Of a stretch of 64,000 bases of DNA, positions 54,659 to 63,295 are shown piece after piece (within the stretch, counting starts at the first letter, position 1; every line of letters starts with the position of its first letter). The notes beneath the pieces are model-generated. The model searched no databases. It was not told the origin of the DNA and saw only the letters and a list, made by a program, of their open reading frames with translations. The stretch comes from Flavobacteriales bacterium (GTDB lineage: Bacteria; Bacteroidota; Bacteroidia; Flavobacteriales_F; PHOS-HE28), in the NCBI GenBank assembly GCA_016788295.1, contig JAEUSY010000005.1, positions 1 through 64,000 on the forward strand, in the 5' to 3' direction. Both the position numbers and the translations under genes were made by a program.

Positions 54659-55537
54659 ATGTCCACCACCCCTACTGCGGCCACGGCCACCAAGGCCTCC
54701 ATCAGCGAACTTCAGCGCATTGCCAGCCAGGTCAGACGCGACATTGTCCGCCAGGTGCATGGCGTGCAAAGCGGCCACCCCGGTGGCTCACTGGGTTGCG
54801 CGGACTACCTCACTGCCCTCTATTTCAACATCCTGCGGCATGATCCCGCCAACTGGGACATGGACGGCCGTGGGCAGGACCTCTTCTTTCTGAGCAACGG
54901 GCACATCAGTCCGGTGTGGTACAGCGTGCTGGCCCGCAGCGGCTATTTCCCGGTGAGCGAACTGGCCACCTTCCGCAAGCTCAACACCCGCTTGCAAGGC
55001 CACCCAACCACCCACGAAGGGCTGCCCGGCGTACGCATGGCCAGCGGATCCCTTGGCCAGGGCCTTAGCGTGGCCATCGGCGCTGCCCTTGCCAAGAAAC
55101 TGAATGGCGACGACCGGATGGTGTACACCCTGCACGGAGACGGCGAACTCCAGGAAGGGCAGATCTGGGAGGCTGCCATGTTCGCGGCATCGAAGAAGGT
55201 GGACAACCTGATCAGCACCGTGGACTACAACGGTCGACAGATCGACGGCGATGTGGAGGATGTGCTCAGCTTGGGCGACCTGAAGGCCAAATGGTCCGCT
55301 TTCGGGTGGGATGTGCTGGAGACCGAGGGCAACGACATGACCGCACTGGTTGCCACCCTGAACGAAGCCAAGGGCCGCACCGGCAAAGGCAAGCCCGTGA
55401 TGATCCTGATGCGCACCGAAATGGGCCAGGGGGTCGACTTCATGATGAACAGCCACGAATGGCACGGCATCGCCCCCAACGACCAGCAACTGGCCGCAGC
55501 ACTGGCCCAACTGGAAGAGACCTTGGGCGACTACTGA
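54659..55537 (+). CDS. Transketolase, N-terminal subunit
   Basis: A 292-residue protein covering the thiamine-diphosphate-binding half of transketolase. Features: VHGVQSGHPGGSLGCADYLTALYF, GHISPVWYSVLARSGYF, GSLGQGLSVAIGAALA, and the ThDP/Mg motif GDGELQEGQIWEAAMFA ending near NNL-type DYNGRQIDG. The split form needs the partner encoded at 57030-57983 to make the enzyme, which moves two-carbon units in the pentose phosphate pathway. Unusually, a VWA gene lies between the two halves. The start at 54659 agrees with the -7 box. Confidence 0.93.
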   Translation: MSTTPTAATATKASISELQRIASQVRRDIVRQVHGVQSGHPGGSLGCADYLTALYFNILRHDPANWDMDGRGQDLFFLSNGHISPVWYSVLARSGYFPVSELATFRKLNTRLQGHPTTHEGLPGVRMASGSLGQGLSVAIGAALAKKLNGDDRMVYTLHGDGELQEGQIWEAAMFAASKKVDNLISTVDYNGRQIDGDVEDVLSLGDLKAKWSAFGWDVLETEGNDMTALVATLNEAKGRTGKGKPVMILMRTEMGQGVDFMMNSHEWHGIAPNDQQLAAALAQLEETLGDY

Positions 55538-55599
55538 GCCCCATGCACCCGATCGGCACGTTTTTCCCCGTTGGTACACTGAACAACCTTCAGTGGCCA

Positions 55600-57024
55600 A
55601 TGAAGCACCTGCCGACCATCCTGCTGCGTACCCTTTTCCTGTGTGCTTTCCTGGTAGCCAACGGACTTCCACTAAAGGCCCAACAGAAACAAGAAGCACC
55701 GCAACCGCCGCTCACGCGCATGTTGTTCGTGTTCGATGCCAGCAACAGCATGAACGCGTTCTGGGGCAACCAGCCCAAGATCAATACGGCGCGCGAACTG
55801 CTGATGCGTTCACTCCAAGACCTGGAGGGGCAACCCGACCTCGAACTCGCATTGCGTGTCTATGGACACCAAACACCCATTCAAGCAGGCAAACAGGATT
55901 GCGACGACACCAGACTGGAAGTGCCCTTCAGCGCGAACAGCATACCGGACATGAAGCGCAAGCTCCAAGGTCTGCGCTGCCTGGGCACCACACCGATAGC
56001 GCGATCCCTGGAGAAGGCCGCCACTGACTTCCCAGAGACCGACCGTTCCAAGAGCGCGCGACCGGTGCGCAACATCATCATCCTGATCACCGATGGCATT
56101 GAGGCCTGCGACGAAGACCCCTGCGCGGTAAGCCGCGCACTGCAGGCAAAGGGCATCGTACTTAAGCCCTTCGTGATCGGTGTAGGCCTTACGGAGAACG
56201 ATCGTTACAACCTGCAGTGCGTGGGCAACTACTACGATGCCAGCACACCAGAGCTGTTCGAGCACGTACTGAAAGTGGTGGTGACCCAGGCCCTGAACAG
56301 CACCACCGCACAGATCAGCCTGATGACCACCGATGGGCGCCCCACCGAGACCGACGTACCAGTAACGCTGTATGACCAGCGTACAGGCCAGGTGCGCTAC
56401 CACATCACCCACACCATGAACGATCGTGGTGTACCGGACACGCTGAGCATCGATCCCATCTTTACCTACAAGGTGGTGGCCCACACCGTACCCGCCTCGG
56501 TGCGTGAGAACGTAACGGTACGCCCCGGGGTCCACACGATCATTGCCGTAGATGCGGGAATGGGCACGCTCGCCTTGAAGGTGGGCAGCGGTCCCTCGGA
56601 TGGCCAAGCGGTGCAATGCATTGTGCGGCGAAAGGGTGAAATGGGCACGCTGCACCACCAGGAACTGGGCACCCAGCAGCGCTACCGTGTGGGCACCTAC
56701 GACCTGGAAGTGCTCACACTGCCTCGCCTTTTAATACCGGACGTTCACGTGGAACAAGGCCGCACCACCGATATCGTGGTACCCAAACCCGGTGTATTGA
56801 ACGTACTGCCCTCCACCCCCGGCCCGGGCGCCATCTTCCTGAAAAAGGGTGACGAACTGGTGTGGGTGGCCGATCTGGACCCCACGGCCATTCGCGGGCA
56901 ATACAGGTTGCAACCGGGCAACTACCAAGTGATCTACCGCAGCCGCAACGCACGGCGAACGGAGCTTACCCTCATCAAGGACATCACCATCGAAAGCGGC
57001 CGATCGGCCACCATCAATTTCTGA
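55600..57024 (+). CDS. Secreted VWA-domain protein between the transketolase halves
   Basis: A 474-residue protein. Signal peptide [20 protein letters not shown], cleavage near LKAQQ. Residues 40-220 form a von Willebrand A domain with MIDAS motif DASNS in [26 protein letters not shown] and [13 protein letters not shown], which hold a divalent metal for ligand binding. Two or more Ig-like domains follow to the end ([29 protein letters not shown]). It is likely a periplasmic or surface adhesion/sensing protein. It begins 62 bases after the transketolase N-subunit and ends 5 bases before the C-subunit. ATG 55543 is an alternative start but gives no signal peptide at once. Confidence 0.85.
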   Translation: MKHLPTILLRTLFLCAFLVANGLPLKAQQKQEAPQPPLTRMLFVFDASNSMNAFWGNQPKINTARELLMRSLQDLEGQPDLELALRVYGHQTPIQAGKQDCDDTRLEVPFSANSIPDMKRKLQGLRCLGTTPIARSLEKAATDFPETDRSKSARPVRNIIILITDGIEACDEDPCAVSRALQAKGIVLKPFVIGVGLTENDRYNLQCVGNYYDASTPELFEHVLKVVVTQALNSTTAQISLMTTDGRPTETDVPVTLYDQRTGQVRYHITHTMNDRGVPDTLSIDPIFTYKVVAHTVPASVRENVTVRPGVHTIIAVDAGMGTLALKVGSGPSDGQAVQCIVRRKGEMGTLHHQELGTQQRYRVGTYDLEVLTLPRLLIPDVHVEQGRTTDIVVPKPGVLNVLPSTPGPGAIFLKKGDELVWVADLDPTAIRGQYRLQPGNYQVIYRSRNARRTELTLIKDITIESGRSATINF

Positions 57025-57029
57025 AGACC

Positions 57030-57983
57030 ATGGAAGCCTACCCTGTGCTCGACCAAAAGGACACCCGCAGCGGCTTCGGAGCTGGACTGCTTGAGCTCGG
57101 ACGCCGCAACCCCAACGTGGTGGCCCTGTGCGCCGACCTCACGGGATCCCTGAAAATGGATGCCTTCAAGAAGGAGTTCCCCGAACGCTTCGTGCAAGTG
57201 GGTATCGCCGAGGCCAACATGATGGGCATTGCCGCTGGCCTTACCATTGGTGGCAAGATCCCCTTCACGGGCACCTTCGCCAACTTCAGCACCGGGCGCG
57301 TTTACGACCAAGTGCGCCAGAGCATCGCCTACGCCGGCAAGAACGTAAAGATCTGCGCCAGCCATGCGGGACTGACGCTTGGCGAAGATGGCGCCACCCA
57401 TCAGATCCTGGAGGACATCGGCCTGATGCGCATGCTGCCGGGCATGGCCGTGGTGGTACCGGCCGACTTCAACCAGACCAAGGCCGCCACCTTGGCCATT
57501 GCCGAACACGAAGGACCTGTTTACCTGCGATTCGGTCGCCCGAAATGGCCGGTATTCATTCCCGCCGAAATGCCTTTCCAGATCGGCAAGGCGCAAGTGC
57601 TGGTGGAAGGCGCCGACGTGACCCTGATCGCCTGCGGCCACTTGGTCTGGAACGCCCTGAAAGCCGCCGAGGAACTGGCCACGCGAGGCGTTCGCGCCGA
57701 GGTGATCAACATGCACACGATCAAACCATTGGACGAGGAGGCCGTCATACGTTCCGTTACGCGTACCGGATGCGTGGTGACCTGCGAGGAACACAACCGA
57801 CATGGCGGTCTGGGCGATGCTGTCGCGCAGGCGTTGGCCACGCATCGCCCCACGCCACAGGAGTATGTGGCCGTGAACGACACCTTTGGCGAGAGCGGCA
57901 CCCCGGACCAATTGCTGAAGAAGTACGGTCTGGACACACCGGATATCGTGCGTGCCGCCCTGCAGGTGTTGGCACGCAAGTGA
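57030..57983 (+). CDS. Transketolase, C-terminal subunit
   Basis: A 317-residue partner of the N-subunit, carrying the pyrimidine-binding and C-terminal domains: [51 protein letters not shown] with the catalytic Glu that activates Th[23 protein letters not shown], and the C-terminal [20 protein letters not shown]. Begins only 5 bases after the VWA stop, so translation is probably coupled to it. The two subunits together equal a full transketolase in length. Proteins of the same fold include the E1 subunits of 2-oxo-acid dehydrogenases and DXS, but the family motifs fit split transketolases. Confidence 0.93.
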   Translation: MEAYPVLDQKDTRSGFGAGLLELGRRNPNVVALCADLTGSLKMDAFKKEFPERFVQVGIAEANMMGIAAGLTIGGKIPFTGTFANFSTGRVYDQVRQSIAYAGKNVKICASHAGLTLGEDGATHQILEDIGLMRMLPGMAVVVPADFNQTKAATLAIAEHEGPVYLRFGRPKWPVFIPAEMPFQIGKAQVLVEGADVTLIACGHLVWNALKAAEELATRGVRAEVINMHTIKPLDEEAVIRSVTRTGCVVTCEEHNRHGGLGDAVAQALATHRPTPQEYVAVNDTFGESGTPDQLLKKYGLDTPDIVRAALQVLARK

Positions 57984-58005
57984 ACCCTGAGACCCGGATG
58001 GCCGC

Positions 58006-58581
58006 ATGAGCGACCTGTCCGATAACGAGCTGTTGGCGCTTTTCCGAAAGGAGGACACGCGCCACTATGCCTTCAACCTGCTGGTACGGCAGCACCAGCG
58101 CATGCTCTATGGGTTCATTCGCCGCATGGTCACGGACCACGATGAGGCGCAGGATGTGCTGCAGAACACCTTCATCAAAGCGTGGAACGGCTTGGGGAAT
58201 TTCAGGTCCGATTCCAAACTTTCCAGTTGGCTGTACCGCATCGCCCACAACGAATGCCTCAACCACCTGCGCAGCCTGAAGCGCGGGTTGTTCACCAGCC
58301 ACGAGAGCGTGGTGAACAAGCTTACCACCACGCTCGATAGCAGTGAGCATTTTAACGGCGATACGATACAACGGAAACTGCAACACGCACTGATGCGCCT
58401 GCCCGACAAGCAGCGAGCGGTGTTCACCATGCGCTATTTCGATGAAATGAAGTACGAGGACATGAGCGCCATCACGGGCACCAGCGTGGGCGCGCTGAAG
58501 AGCAGCTACCACATAGCTGTGAAAAAGATCGAAAGCTGGCTCACCGCCGATCAAACCCGCACGGACAGGCATGTGTCCTAA
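58006..58581 (+). CDS. ECF-type RNA polymerase sigma factor
   Basis: A 191-residue sigma-70 family protein. Region 2 (LVRQHQRMLYGFIRRMVTDHDEAQDVLQNTFIKAW, SSWLYRIAHNECLNHLRSLKR) binds core and the -10 region; region 4 (RLPDKQRAVFTMRYFDEMKYEDMSAITGTSVGALKSSYHIAVKKI) is the helix-turn-helix for the -35. There is no region 1.1 or 3, as in ECF sigma factors. It is 22 bases after the transketolase gene and 2 bases before a small membrane protein that may be its anti-sigma. Confidence 0.94.
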   Translation: MSDLSDNELLALFRKEDTRHYAFNLLVRQHQRMLYGFIRRMVTDHDEAQDVLQNTFIKAWNGLGNFRSDSKLSSWLYRIAHNECLNHLRSLKRGLFTSHESVVNKLTTTLDSSEHFNGDTIQRKLQHALMRLPDKQRAVFTMRYFDEMKYEDMSAITGTSVGALKSSYHIAVKKIESWLTADQTRTDRHVS

Positions 58582-58583
58582 CC

Positions 58584-59048
58584 ATGAACGCGATGAACGA
58601 CCACCACGATAACGATGAACTGCGTGATGCCCCCGGGTTGAAAGACCTGAGGCGGAGCGACCCCTTCGCTGTACCTGAGGGCTTCTTCGAACAGTTCCCT
58701 CAGCGTGTGCAACAGCGGGTGGTCCAGCTGGAAAGGCAGAACGAACGGCGTATTCCCTTCGGAAGATGGACCTGGTACGGCGCGGCGGCAATGGCCATGC
58801 TTGCCTTTGGCATCTACTTCCTTCAGCCCGGAACACCAACCAGCGCTACCAGCATTACCGACCAGACCGCCGCACTGAACGTGGACCCGGAGGAATTGGA
58901 CCTGGAGAGCTGGGACCAGATCGAGTTGTACGCCTCGCTCAATGATGACCGCTCAACCATTGCGATCACGGCGCTTGAGAGCGACGAACTGGCCGCTTAC
59001 ATCGAACACGAGGAACTGCCGTTGGACCTGATACTCGAAGAACTATGA
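58584..59048 (+). CDS. Putative anti-sigma protein with one membrane span
   Basis: A 154-residue protein. An acidic cytoplasmic N-terminus (DNDELRDAPGLKDLRRSDPFAVPEGFFEQFPQRVQQRV) precedes a single membrane segment (WYGAAAMAMLAFGIYFL, about 66-82) and an acidic periplasmic tail (EELPLDLILEEL). The layout is typical of small anti-sigma factors, and FAVPEGFFE is a frequent motif in Bacteroidota proteins next to sigma genes. It starts 2 bases after the sigma factor's stop and overlaps the next gene by ATGA. The assignment rests on position and topology, since the ZAS-type zinc motif is absent. Confidence 0.7.
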   Translation: MNAMNDHHDNDELRDAPGLKDLRRSDPFAVPEGFFEQFPQRVQQRVVQLERQNERRIPFGRWTWYGAAAMAMLAFGIYFLQPGTPTSATSITDQTAALNVDPEELDLESWDQIELYASLNDDRSTIAITALESDELAAYIEHEELPLDLILEEL

Positions 59049-59545
59049 AACACCTGCTCACCACCATCCTGCTGCTCTTCATCGGCCTTACATCGGCGAA
59101 CGTTGCCAGGGCCCAGGAAGAAGAACCACCCCCCATCAGTGATGAACGGCTGAAGGAGATCAAGGCGCAGAAAACGGCCTACATCACCACCAAGCTGGGG
59201 CTTACCAGCGAAGAGGCCCAGCGCTTCTGGCCGGTCTACAACGAGTTCGATGAGGCCCGCGACAAGTTGCGCAAGGAGATGCGCGACCTGATGAAGGGTG
59301 GCCGCAAGGAAGGCACCAAGCTCACCGAGGCCGAAGCAGAGGCCATGTTGACCAAGGGCCTGCAATTGCGGCAGAAGGAGATCGACCTGGAGCGCACCTA
59401 CAAGGACCGGTTCGTGAAAGTGCTGGGGGCCGTGCGCACCGTGGAATTGCATAAGGCGGAGCGCGATTTCCAACGTGAAGTGCTCAGGCGGTACAGAGAG
59501 CGGCAAGGCGATGACCGTCGCGGACCTCCTCCGGGTCGCCCGTAA
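59045..59545 (+). CDS. Spy/LTXXQ-like periplasmic protein
   Basis: A 166-residue secreted helical protein. Signal peptide MKHLLTTILLLFIGLTSANV, cleavage near ARAQE. The mature part is all-helical and charged (ISDERLKEIKAQKTAYITTKLGLTSEEAQRFWPVYNEFDEARDKL), with KLGLTSEEAQRFWPVYNEF resembling the LTxxQ motif region of Spy/CpxP chaperones and heavy-metal sensors. It ends in a basic, Pro-rich tail. It starts inside the anti-sigma stop (59045-59048), forming a sigma/anti-sigma/Spy-like envelope-stress set. Confidence 0.8.
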   Translation: MKHLLTTILLLFIGLTSANVARAQEEEPPPISDERLKEIKAQKTAYITTKLGLTSEEAQRFWPVYNEFDEARDKLRKEMRDLMKGGRKEGTKLTEAEAEAMLTKGLQLRQKEIDLERTYKDRFVKVLGAVRTVELHKAERDFQREVLRRYRERQGDDRRGPPPGRP

Positions 59546-59574
59546 GCCAACGGGCGCGAACTTCGCGGCTGAAC

Positions 59575-60756
59575 ATGAGCGACCTGCTTCAGTCCTTCAA
59601 CGCGCACTTGGCACAGACCAGCCCTTATCCCATGGCCTTGGACATTGTCCATGCCGAGGGATGCTGGCTAACCGACCGCAACGGCCGCAAGTACCTTGAT
59701 CTTGTCGCCGGCCTTGCCGTGAACAATGTGGGCCACCGCCACCCCGCTGTGATCAGTGCCATTAAGGACCAACTGGACCGCTACATGCACGTGATCCCTT
59801 ATGGCGAGTTCGTGCAGGAACCCCAGGTGCGCTTTGCTGAACGGTTGACCGGCCTGCTTCCCTCGGGACTGGACAATGTCTATTTCGTGAACAGCGGCAC
59901 CGAGGCCATTGAAGCAGCGTTGAAACTGGCCAAACGGGTCACGGGCAGGACCAGGCTGATCGGGTGCCGCAAGAGCTACCACGGCAGCACGCACGGCTCG
60001 CTCAGTCTTACGGACAACGAGACGAAGAAGTACCGCAATCGCCCACTGTTGCCCGACACACGGCACATCCGGTTCAACCACATGGACGATCTGCAGCTGA
60101 TCGATGAACAGGTAGCTGCTGTGGTGGTGGAACCGATCCAAGGCGATGCCGGCGTGCGGGTACCGGACAGTGAATGGATGCATGCCCTTCGCGACCAATG
60201 CACCGCCGTTGGGGCCATGCTGGTGTTCGATGAAGTGCAGACCGGCTTCGGCAGGACCGGTCGGCTTTTCGCTTGGGAACACAGCGGCACGGTACCCGAC
60301 ATCCTTGTGTTGGGCAAGGCCTTGGGGGGGGGAATGCCGATGGGCGCGCTCGTAAGCTCACGAGGGCACATGCACTTGTTCACCCACGACCCCGTTCTGG
60401 GGCACATTACCACCTTCGGGGGGCATCCGGTGCCCTGCGTGGCCGGTCTGGCCGCATTGGAGGTCCTGCAGAACGAAGGGCTGGTCGAGAACGCCCGTCA
60501 CATGGGCCAACGGTTCAAGGAAAAGCTGATCCACCCGTCCATTATGGAGGTGCGTGGCGAAGGCTTGATGCTGGCGGTGGACCTCGGCGATGCTGCCAGG
60601 GTTCAAAAGGTGGTAAAGGGGTGCTTGGAAAGTGGCGTGCTCGGCTTCTGGTTCCTGAGCTGCCCTTCAGCATTCCGGATAGCGCCCCCCTTGACCATTT
60701 CACCTGACGAAGTGGACCTGGCCTGCCGTAGGATCCTGGACCGCTTGAACGATTGA
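59575..60756 (+). CDS. Class III PLP aminotransferase (acetylornithine/ornithine type)
   Basis: A 393-residue fold type I aminotransferase. Features: GCWLTDRNGRKYLDLVAGLAVNNVGHRHPAV, NSGTEAIEAALKLAKRVTGRT, the VVVEPIQGDAGVRVPD substrate region, the LVFDEVQTGFGRTGRLFAWEH aspartate motif, and the PLP lysine in LVLGKALGGGMPMGA. The family includes acetylornithine, ornithine and 4-aminobutyrate aminotransferases; the substrate cannot be decided here. It starts 29 bases after the Spy-like gene and may end the long plus-strand transcription unit that begins at the transketolase. Confidence 0.9.
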   Translation: MSDLLQSFNAHLAQTSPYPMALDIVHAEGCWLTDRNGRKYLDLVAGLAVNNVGHRHPAVISAIKDQLDRYMHVIPYGEFVQEPQVRFAERLTGLLPSGLDNVYFVNSGTEAIEAALKLAKRVTGRTRLIGCRKSYHGSTHGSLSLTDNETKKYRNRPLLPDTRHIRFNHMDDLQLIDEQVAAVVVEPIQGDAGVRVPDSEWMHALRDQCTAVGAMLVFDEVQTGFGRTGRLFAWEHSGTVPDILVLGKALGGGMPMGALVSSRGHMHLFTHDPVLGHITTFGGHPVPCVAGLAALEVLQNEGLVENARHMGQRFKEKLIHPSIMEVRGEGLMLAVDLGDAARVQKVVKGCLESGVLGFWFLSCPSAFRIAPPLTISPDEVDLACRRILDRLND

Positions 60757-60875
60757 ACGGTCCATTCTACCGTTCTCCCGATCCCAAGCCCCGTTCCTTG
60801 AAGGTCCCTAGCCGGTTCATTCCCCATCGGTATATTGCCCCCTGTTCGTCCCTAAACACAACTGCCCAATAGGCC

Positions 60876-63035
60876 ATGAAACGATCCCTACTCGGTCTTT
60901 TTTCCCTTGCCACTGCGCTCACCCTCAGCGCTCAAAGCCAGGACCGTTGCGGAACGGACGAGGTTCGCCGCCGACTTATCGCTGAAGACCCCACATACCT
61001 CATCCGCGAAGCAGCCTTGGAAGAGGAGATCCGCCAATTACTCGTTAATGGGGCAGAGCAACGTGACGACGAGACCGTATACATCATACCGATCGTATTC
61101 CACATCGTCCATTTGGGCGGAGCGGAGAACATCTCCAATGAGCAGGTATTGGACCAAGTGGCCATCCTGAACCGCGATTTCCGCAAGCTGAACTCGGATA
61201 TCAGCCAAGTGATCCCCCAATTCCAGGCGATCGCCGGCGATGCGCGTATCGAATTCCGGCTGCCTACGCTCGACCCGTTCGGTAATTGCACGAACGGTAT
61301 CGACCGCATCCAGAGCATTGAGACCTTGGTGGGCAACGACGGGGCCAAATTGAACCCTTGGCCGCGCAACAAGTATTTGAACGTGTGGGTGGTAGCGAAG
61401 ATGGCCGACGGCGTTGCCGGTTACGCCTATTACCCGGGCGCTCTCAACAACCTCGGTCAACTGGCCGACGGGGTGATCATTCTCCACGATTACATTGGGT
61501 CCATCGGCACCAGCAATGCCGGGTCTTCCAGAGCACTGACCCATGAGATCGGCCACTATTTGAACTTGCGCCACGTTTGGGGCGATAACAATGGTGTGGA
61601 TGGAGCGCCTGCAGGCCATATGAGCAGCGTTTGTGGTGATGATGGTGTGGACGACACCCCGCTGACCAAGGGCTGGTCGGGTTGCCCCTCATCGGCCAGT
61701 TGGAACGACTGCGACCCGGAGATCTTTGAGAACGTGGAGAACTATATGGAGTACTCGTATTGCTCACGGATGTTCTCCAACGGTCAGGTCGACCGCATGC
61801 GTGCCGCTTTGATCGCCACGGCCGGCGAGCGGAACAACCTTTGGACCACCAATAACCTTCAGGCAACAGGTATCGCCCCGGGTTTTGAGTCCCAGTGCGG
61901 ACCGATCGCTGATTTCACTGTTCAGACAGTTGCGTCAGGAGCCACTGTAGGCGCATTGCCTACTCTTCCCACGGTCTGCACCGGTGTCAATGTGTATTTC
62001 AAGGATAATTCCACACGCTCATTTCCTACGAGTTGGTCGTGGACCTTCCAGGATGGCAACCCATCCACCAGTTCGGTCCGCAACCCCACCGTCACTTTCA
62101 ACAGCCCTGGGTGGAAATCCGTGACCTTGACGGTCTCCAACGACAACGGCACCTCCACGAAGACCAATGAGTTCGCAGTGCTCGTTGGCAGCAATGATGT
62201 CGCCATGGGTGCCTTCTTCGAGAGCTTCGAAACCCAGGAAGGTGAGAACTTGTACCCCTATTTCGCTGCCAATCACGACAACAACCACACCTCCTTCCGT
62301 CGCTACACAGGAGGTGGACATACAGGAAATGCGTGCGCCATGCTCAACAGCGGCGACCGCAACCAACTGGACCTGATCGACCCCACCAATGATCTTGACA
62401 TCGACGAGTTGGTGACACCGCTGGTGAACCTGAGCGGCCTTAGCAATGCCGTTCTCGCTTTCCGTTGGGCGTACTCCACGTCCACCAATACGGCTGCCGA
62501 TATCACGGAAAAGCTCCAGGTCTTCCGCAGCACCGATTGTGGCCGCACCTGGACCCAGATGCCGGGTGAAATGGCGGGCACAGCATTGGTGAACAACGGG
62601 AATAATGCCAATATGCCACCCACACAATGGTCATTGAAGACCATTAACATCCCTTCCAGCGCGCTGACCAATAATGTGCGCTTCAAGTTCCGATACATCA
62701 GCGGATCGTTCTCGAACAATTTGTTCATTGACGACATCAACATTGCCACTCCGGTCGGCATTGCTGAGATGCTGGGAGATGGCTTCATCAGCCTATACCC
62801 GAACCCCACCAACGACCAATTCACCGTGCAGGTGACCGGCATGGATGCACATGCCACGGAAGTGGTGGTGACCGACCTACGTGGCGCCGTGGTATACAGC
62901 AATGTGTACCGGCCGATGGGACAGGGCGCGATTGAACTGAGCGCCCGAGGCATGGGGCTGGCCAACGGATTGTACATGCTACGTGCCTCCAATGGACTTG
63001 GTAGCCGGGTACAGAAGTTGGTGATCGGGCAGTAA
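60876..63035 (+). CDS. T9SS-exported M43-type (pappalysin-like) metalloprotease
   Basis: A 719-residue secreted protease. Signal peptide LLGLFSLATALTLSAQS is followed by a propeptide with the IPIVFHIVHLGGAENIS start of the family. The zinc site HEIGHYLNLRH spans His223-His233 with Glu224 as base, and NVENYMEYSYC is the Met-turn. A PKD domain is at about 370-440 (YFKDNSTRSFPTSWSWTFQDGNPS), then a MAM/lectin-like domain, and the last 80 residues are a T9SS type A sorting domain (ISLYPNPTNDQFTVQVTG, GLYMLRASNGLGSRVQKLVIGQ). It probably digests protein outside the cell. A terminator follows. It has a close paralogue starting at 63296. Confidence 0.95.
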   Translation: MKRSLLGLFSLATALTLSAQSQDRCGTDEVRRRLIAEDPTYLIREAALEEEIRQLLVNGAEQRDDETVYIIPIVFHIVHLGGAENISNEQVLDQVAILNRDFRKLNSDISQVIPQFQAIAGDARIEFRLPTLDPFGNCTNGIDRIQSIETLVGNDGAKLNPWPRNKYLNVWVVAKMADGVAGYAYYPGALNNLGQLADGVIILHDYIGSIGTSNAGSSRALTHEIGHYLNLRHVWGDNNGVDGAPAGHMSSVCGDDGVDDTPLTKGWSGCPSSASWNDCDPEIFENVENYMEYSYCSRMFSNGQVDRMRAALIATAGERNNLWTTNNLQATGIAPGFESQCGPIADFTVQTVASGATVGALPTLPTVCTGVNVYFKDNSTRSFPTSWSWTFQDGNPSTSSVRNPTVTFNSPGWKSVTLTVSNDNGTSTKTNEFAVLVGSNDVAMGAFFESFETQEGENLYPYFAANHDNNHTSFRRYTGGGHTGNACAMLNSGDRNQLDLIDPTNDLDIDELVTPLVNLSGLSNAVLAFRWAYSTSTNTAADITEKLQVFRSTDCGRTWTQMPGEMAGTALVNNGNNANMPPTQWSLKTINIPSSALTNNVRFKFRYISGSFSNNLFIDDINIATPVGIAEMLGDGFISLYPNPTNDQFTVQVTGMDAHATEVVVTDLRGAVVYSNVYRPMGQGAIELSARGMGLANGLYMLRASNGLGSRVQKLVIGQ

Positions 63036-63054
63036 CTCCGGACCAACAGAGGTG

Positions 63055-63093
63055 AGCCCCGACCGGAAATCCCGGCCGGGGCTTTCCTTTTTC
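63055..63093 (+). terminator. Rho-independent terminator after the first M43 protease
   Basis: AGCCCCGACCGG (63055-63066) pairs with CCGGCCGGGGCT (63072-63083) with one G-U, followed by TTCCTTTTT. Confidence 0.85.
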
Positions 63094-63295
63094 ACGTCGT
63101 TATCTACCTCCCCGACCACCCCTTTGGGGGGCTGGCCCTTGGAGAATACTGATGTGCGAACCGGTGCCCGACTTTGACCGGTGTACAACTCAGACCCAAC
63201 GGAGATGACACTGAAATGAACATTCAGCTCCGTTCCCGTGCTTACATTAGTGCCAGCGTTCACGAACGTAACCGATCATTTGCTCTATGCATGCC
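63094..63295. other. Intergenic region between tandem M43 genes
   Basis: About 200 bases, no credible gene. It should hold the promoter of the second protease, but no clear TAnnTTTG was found. Confidence 0.4.
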
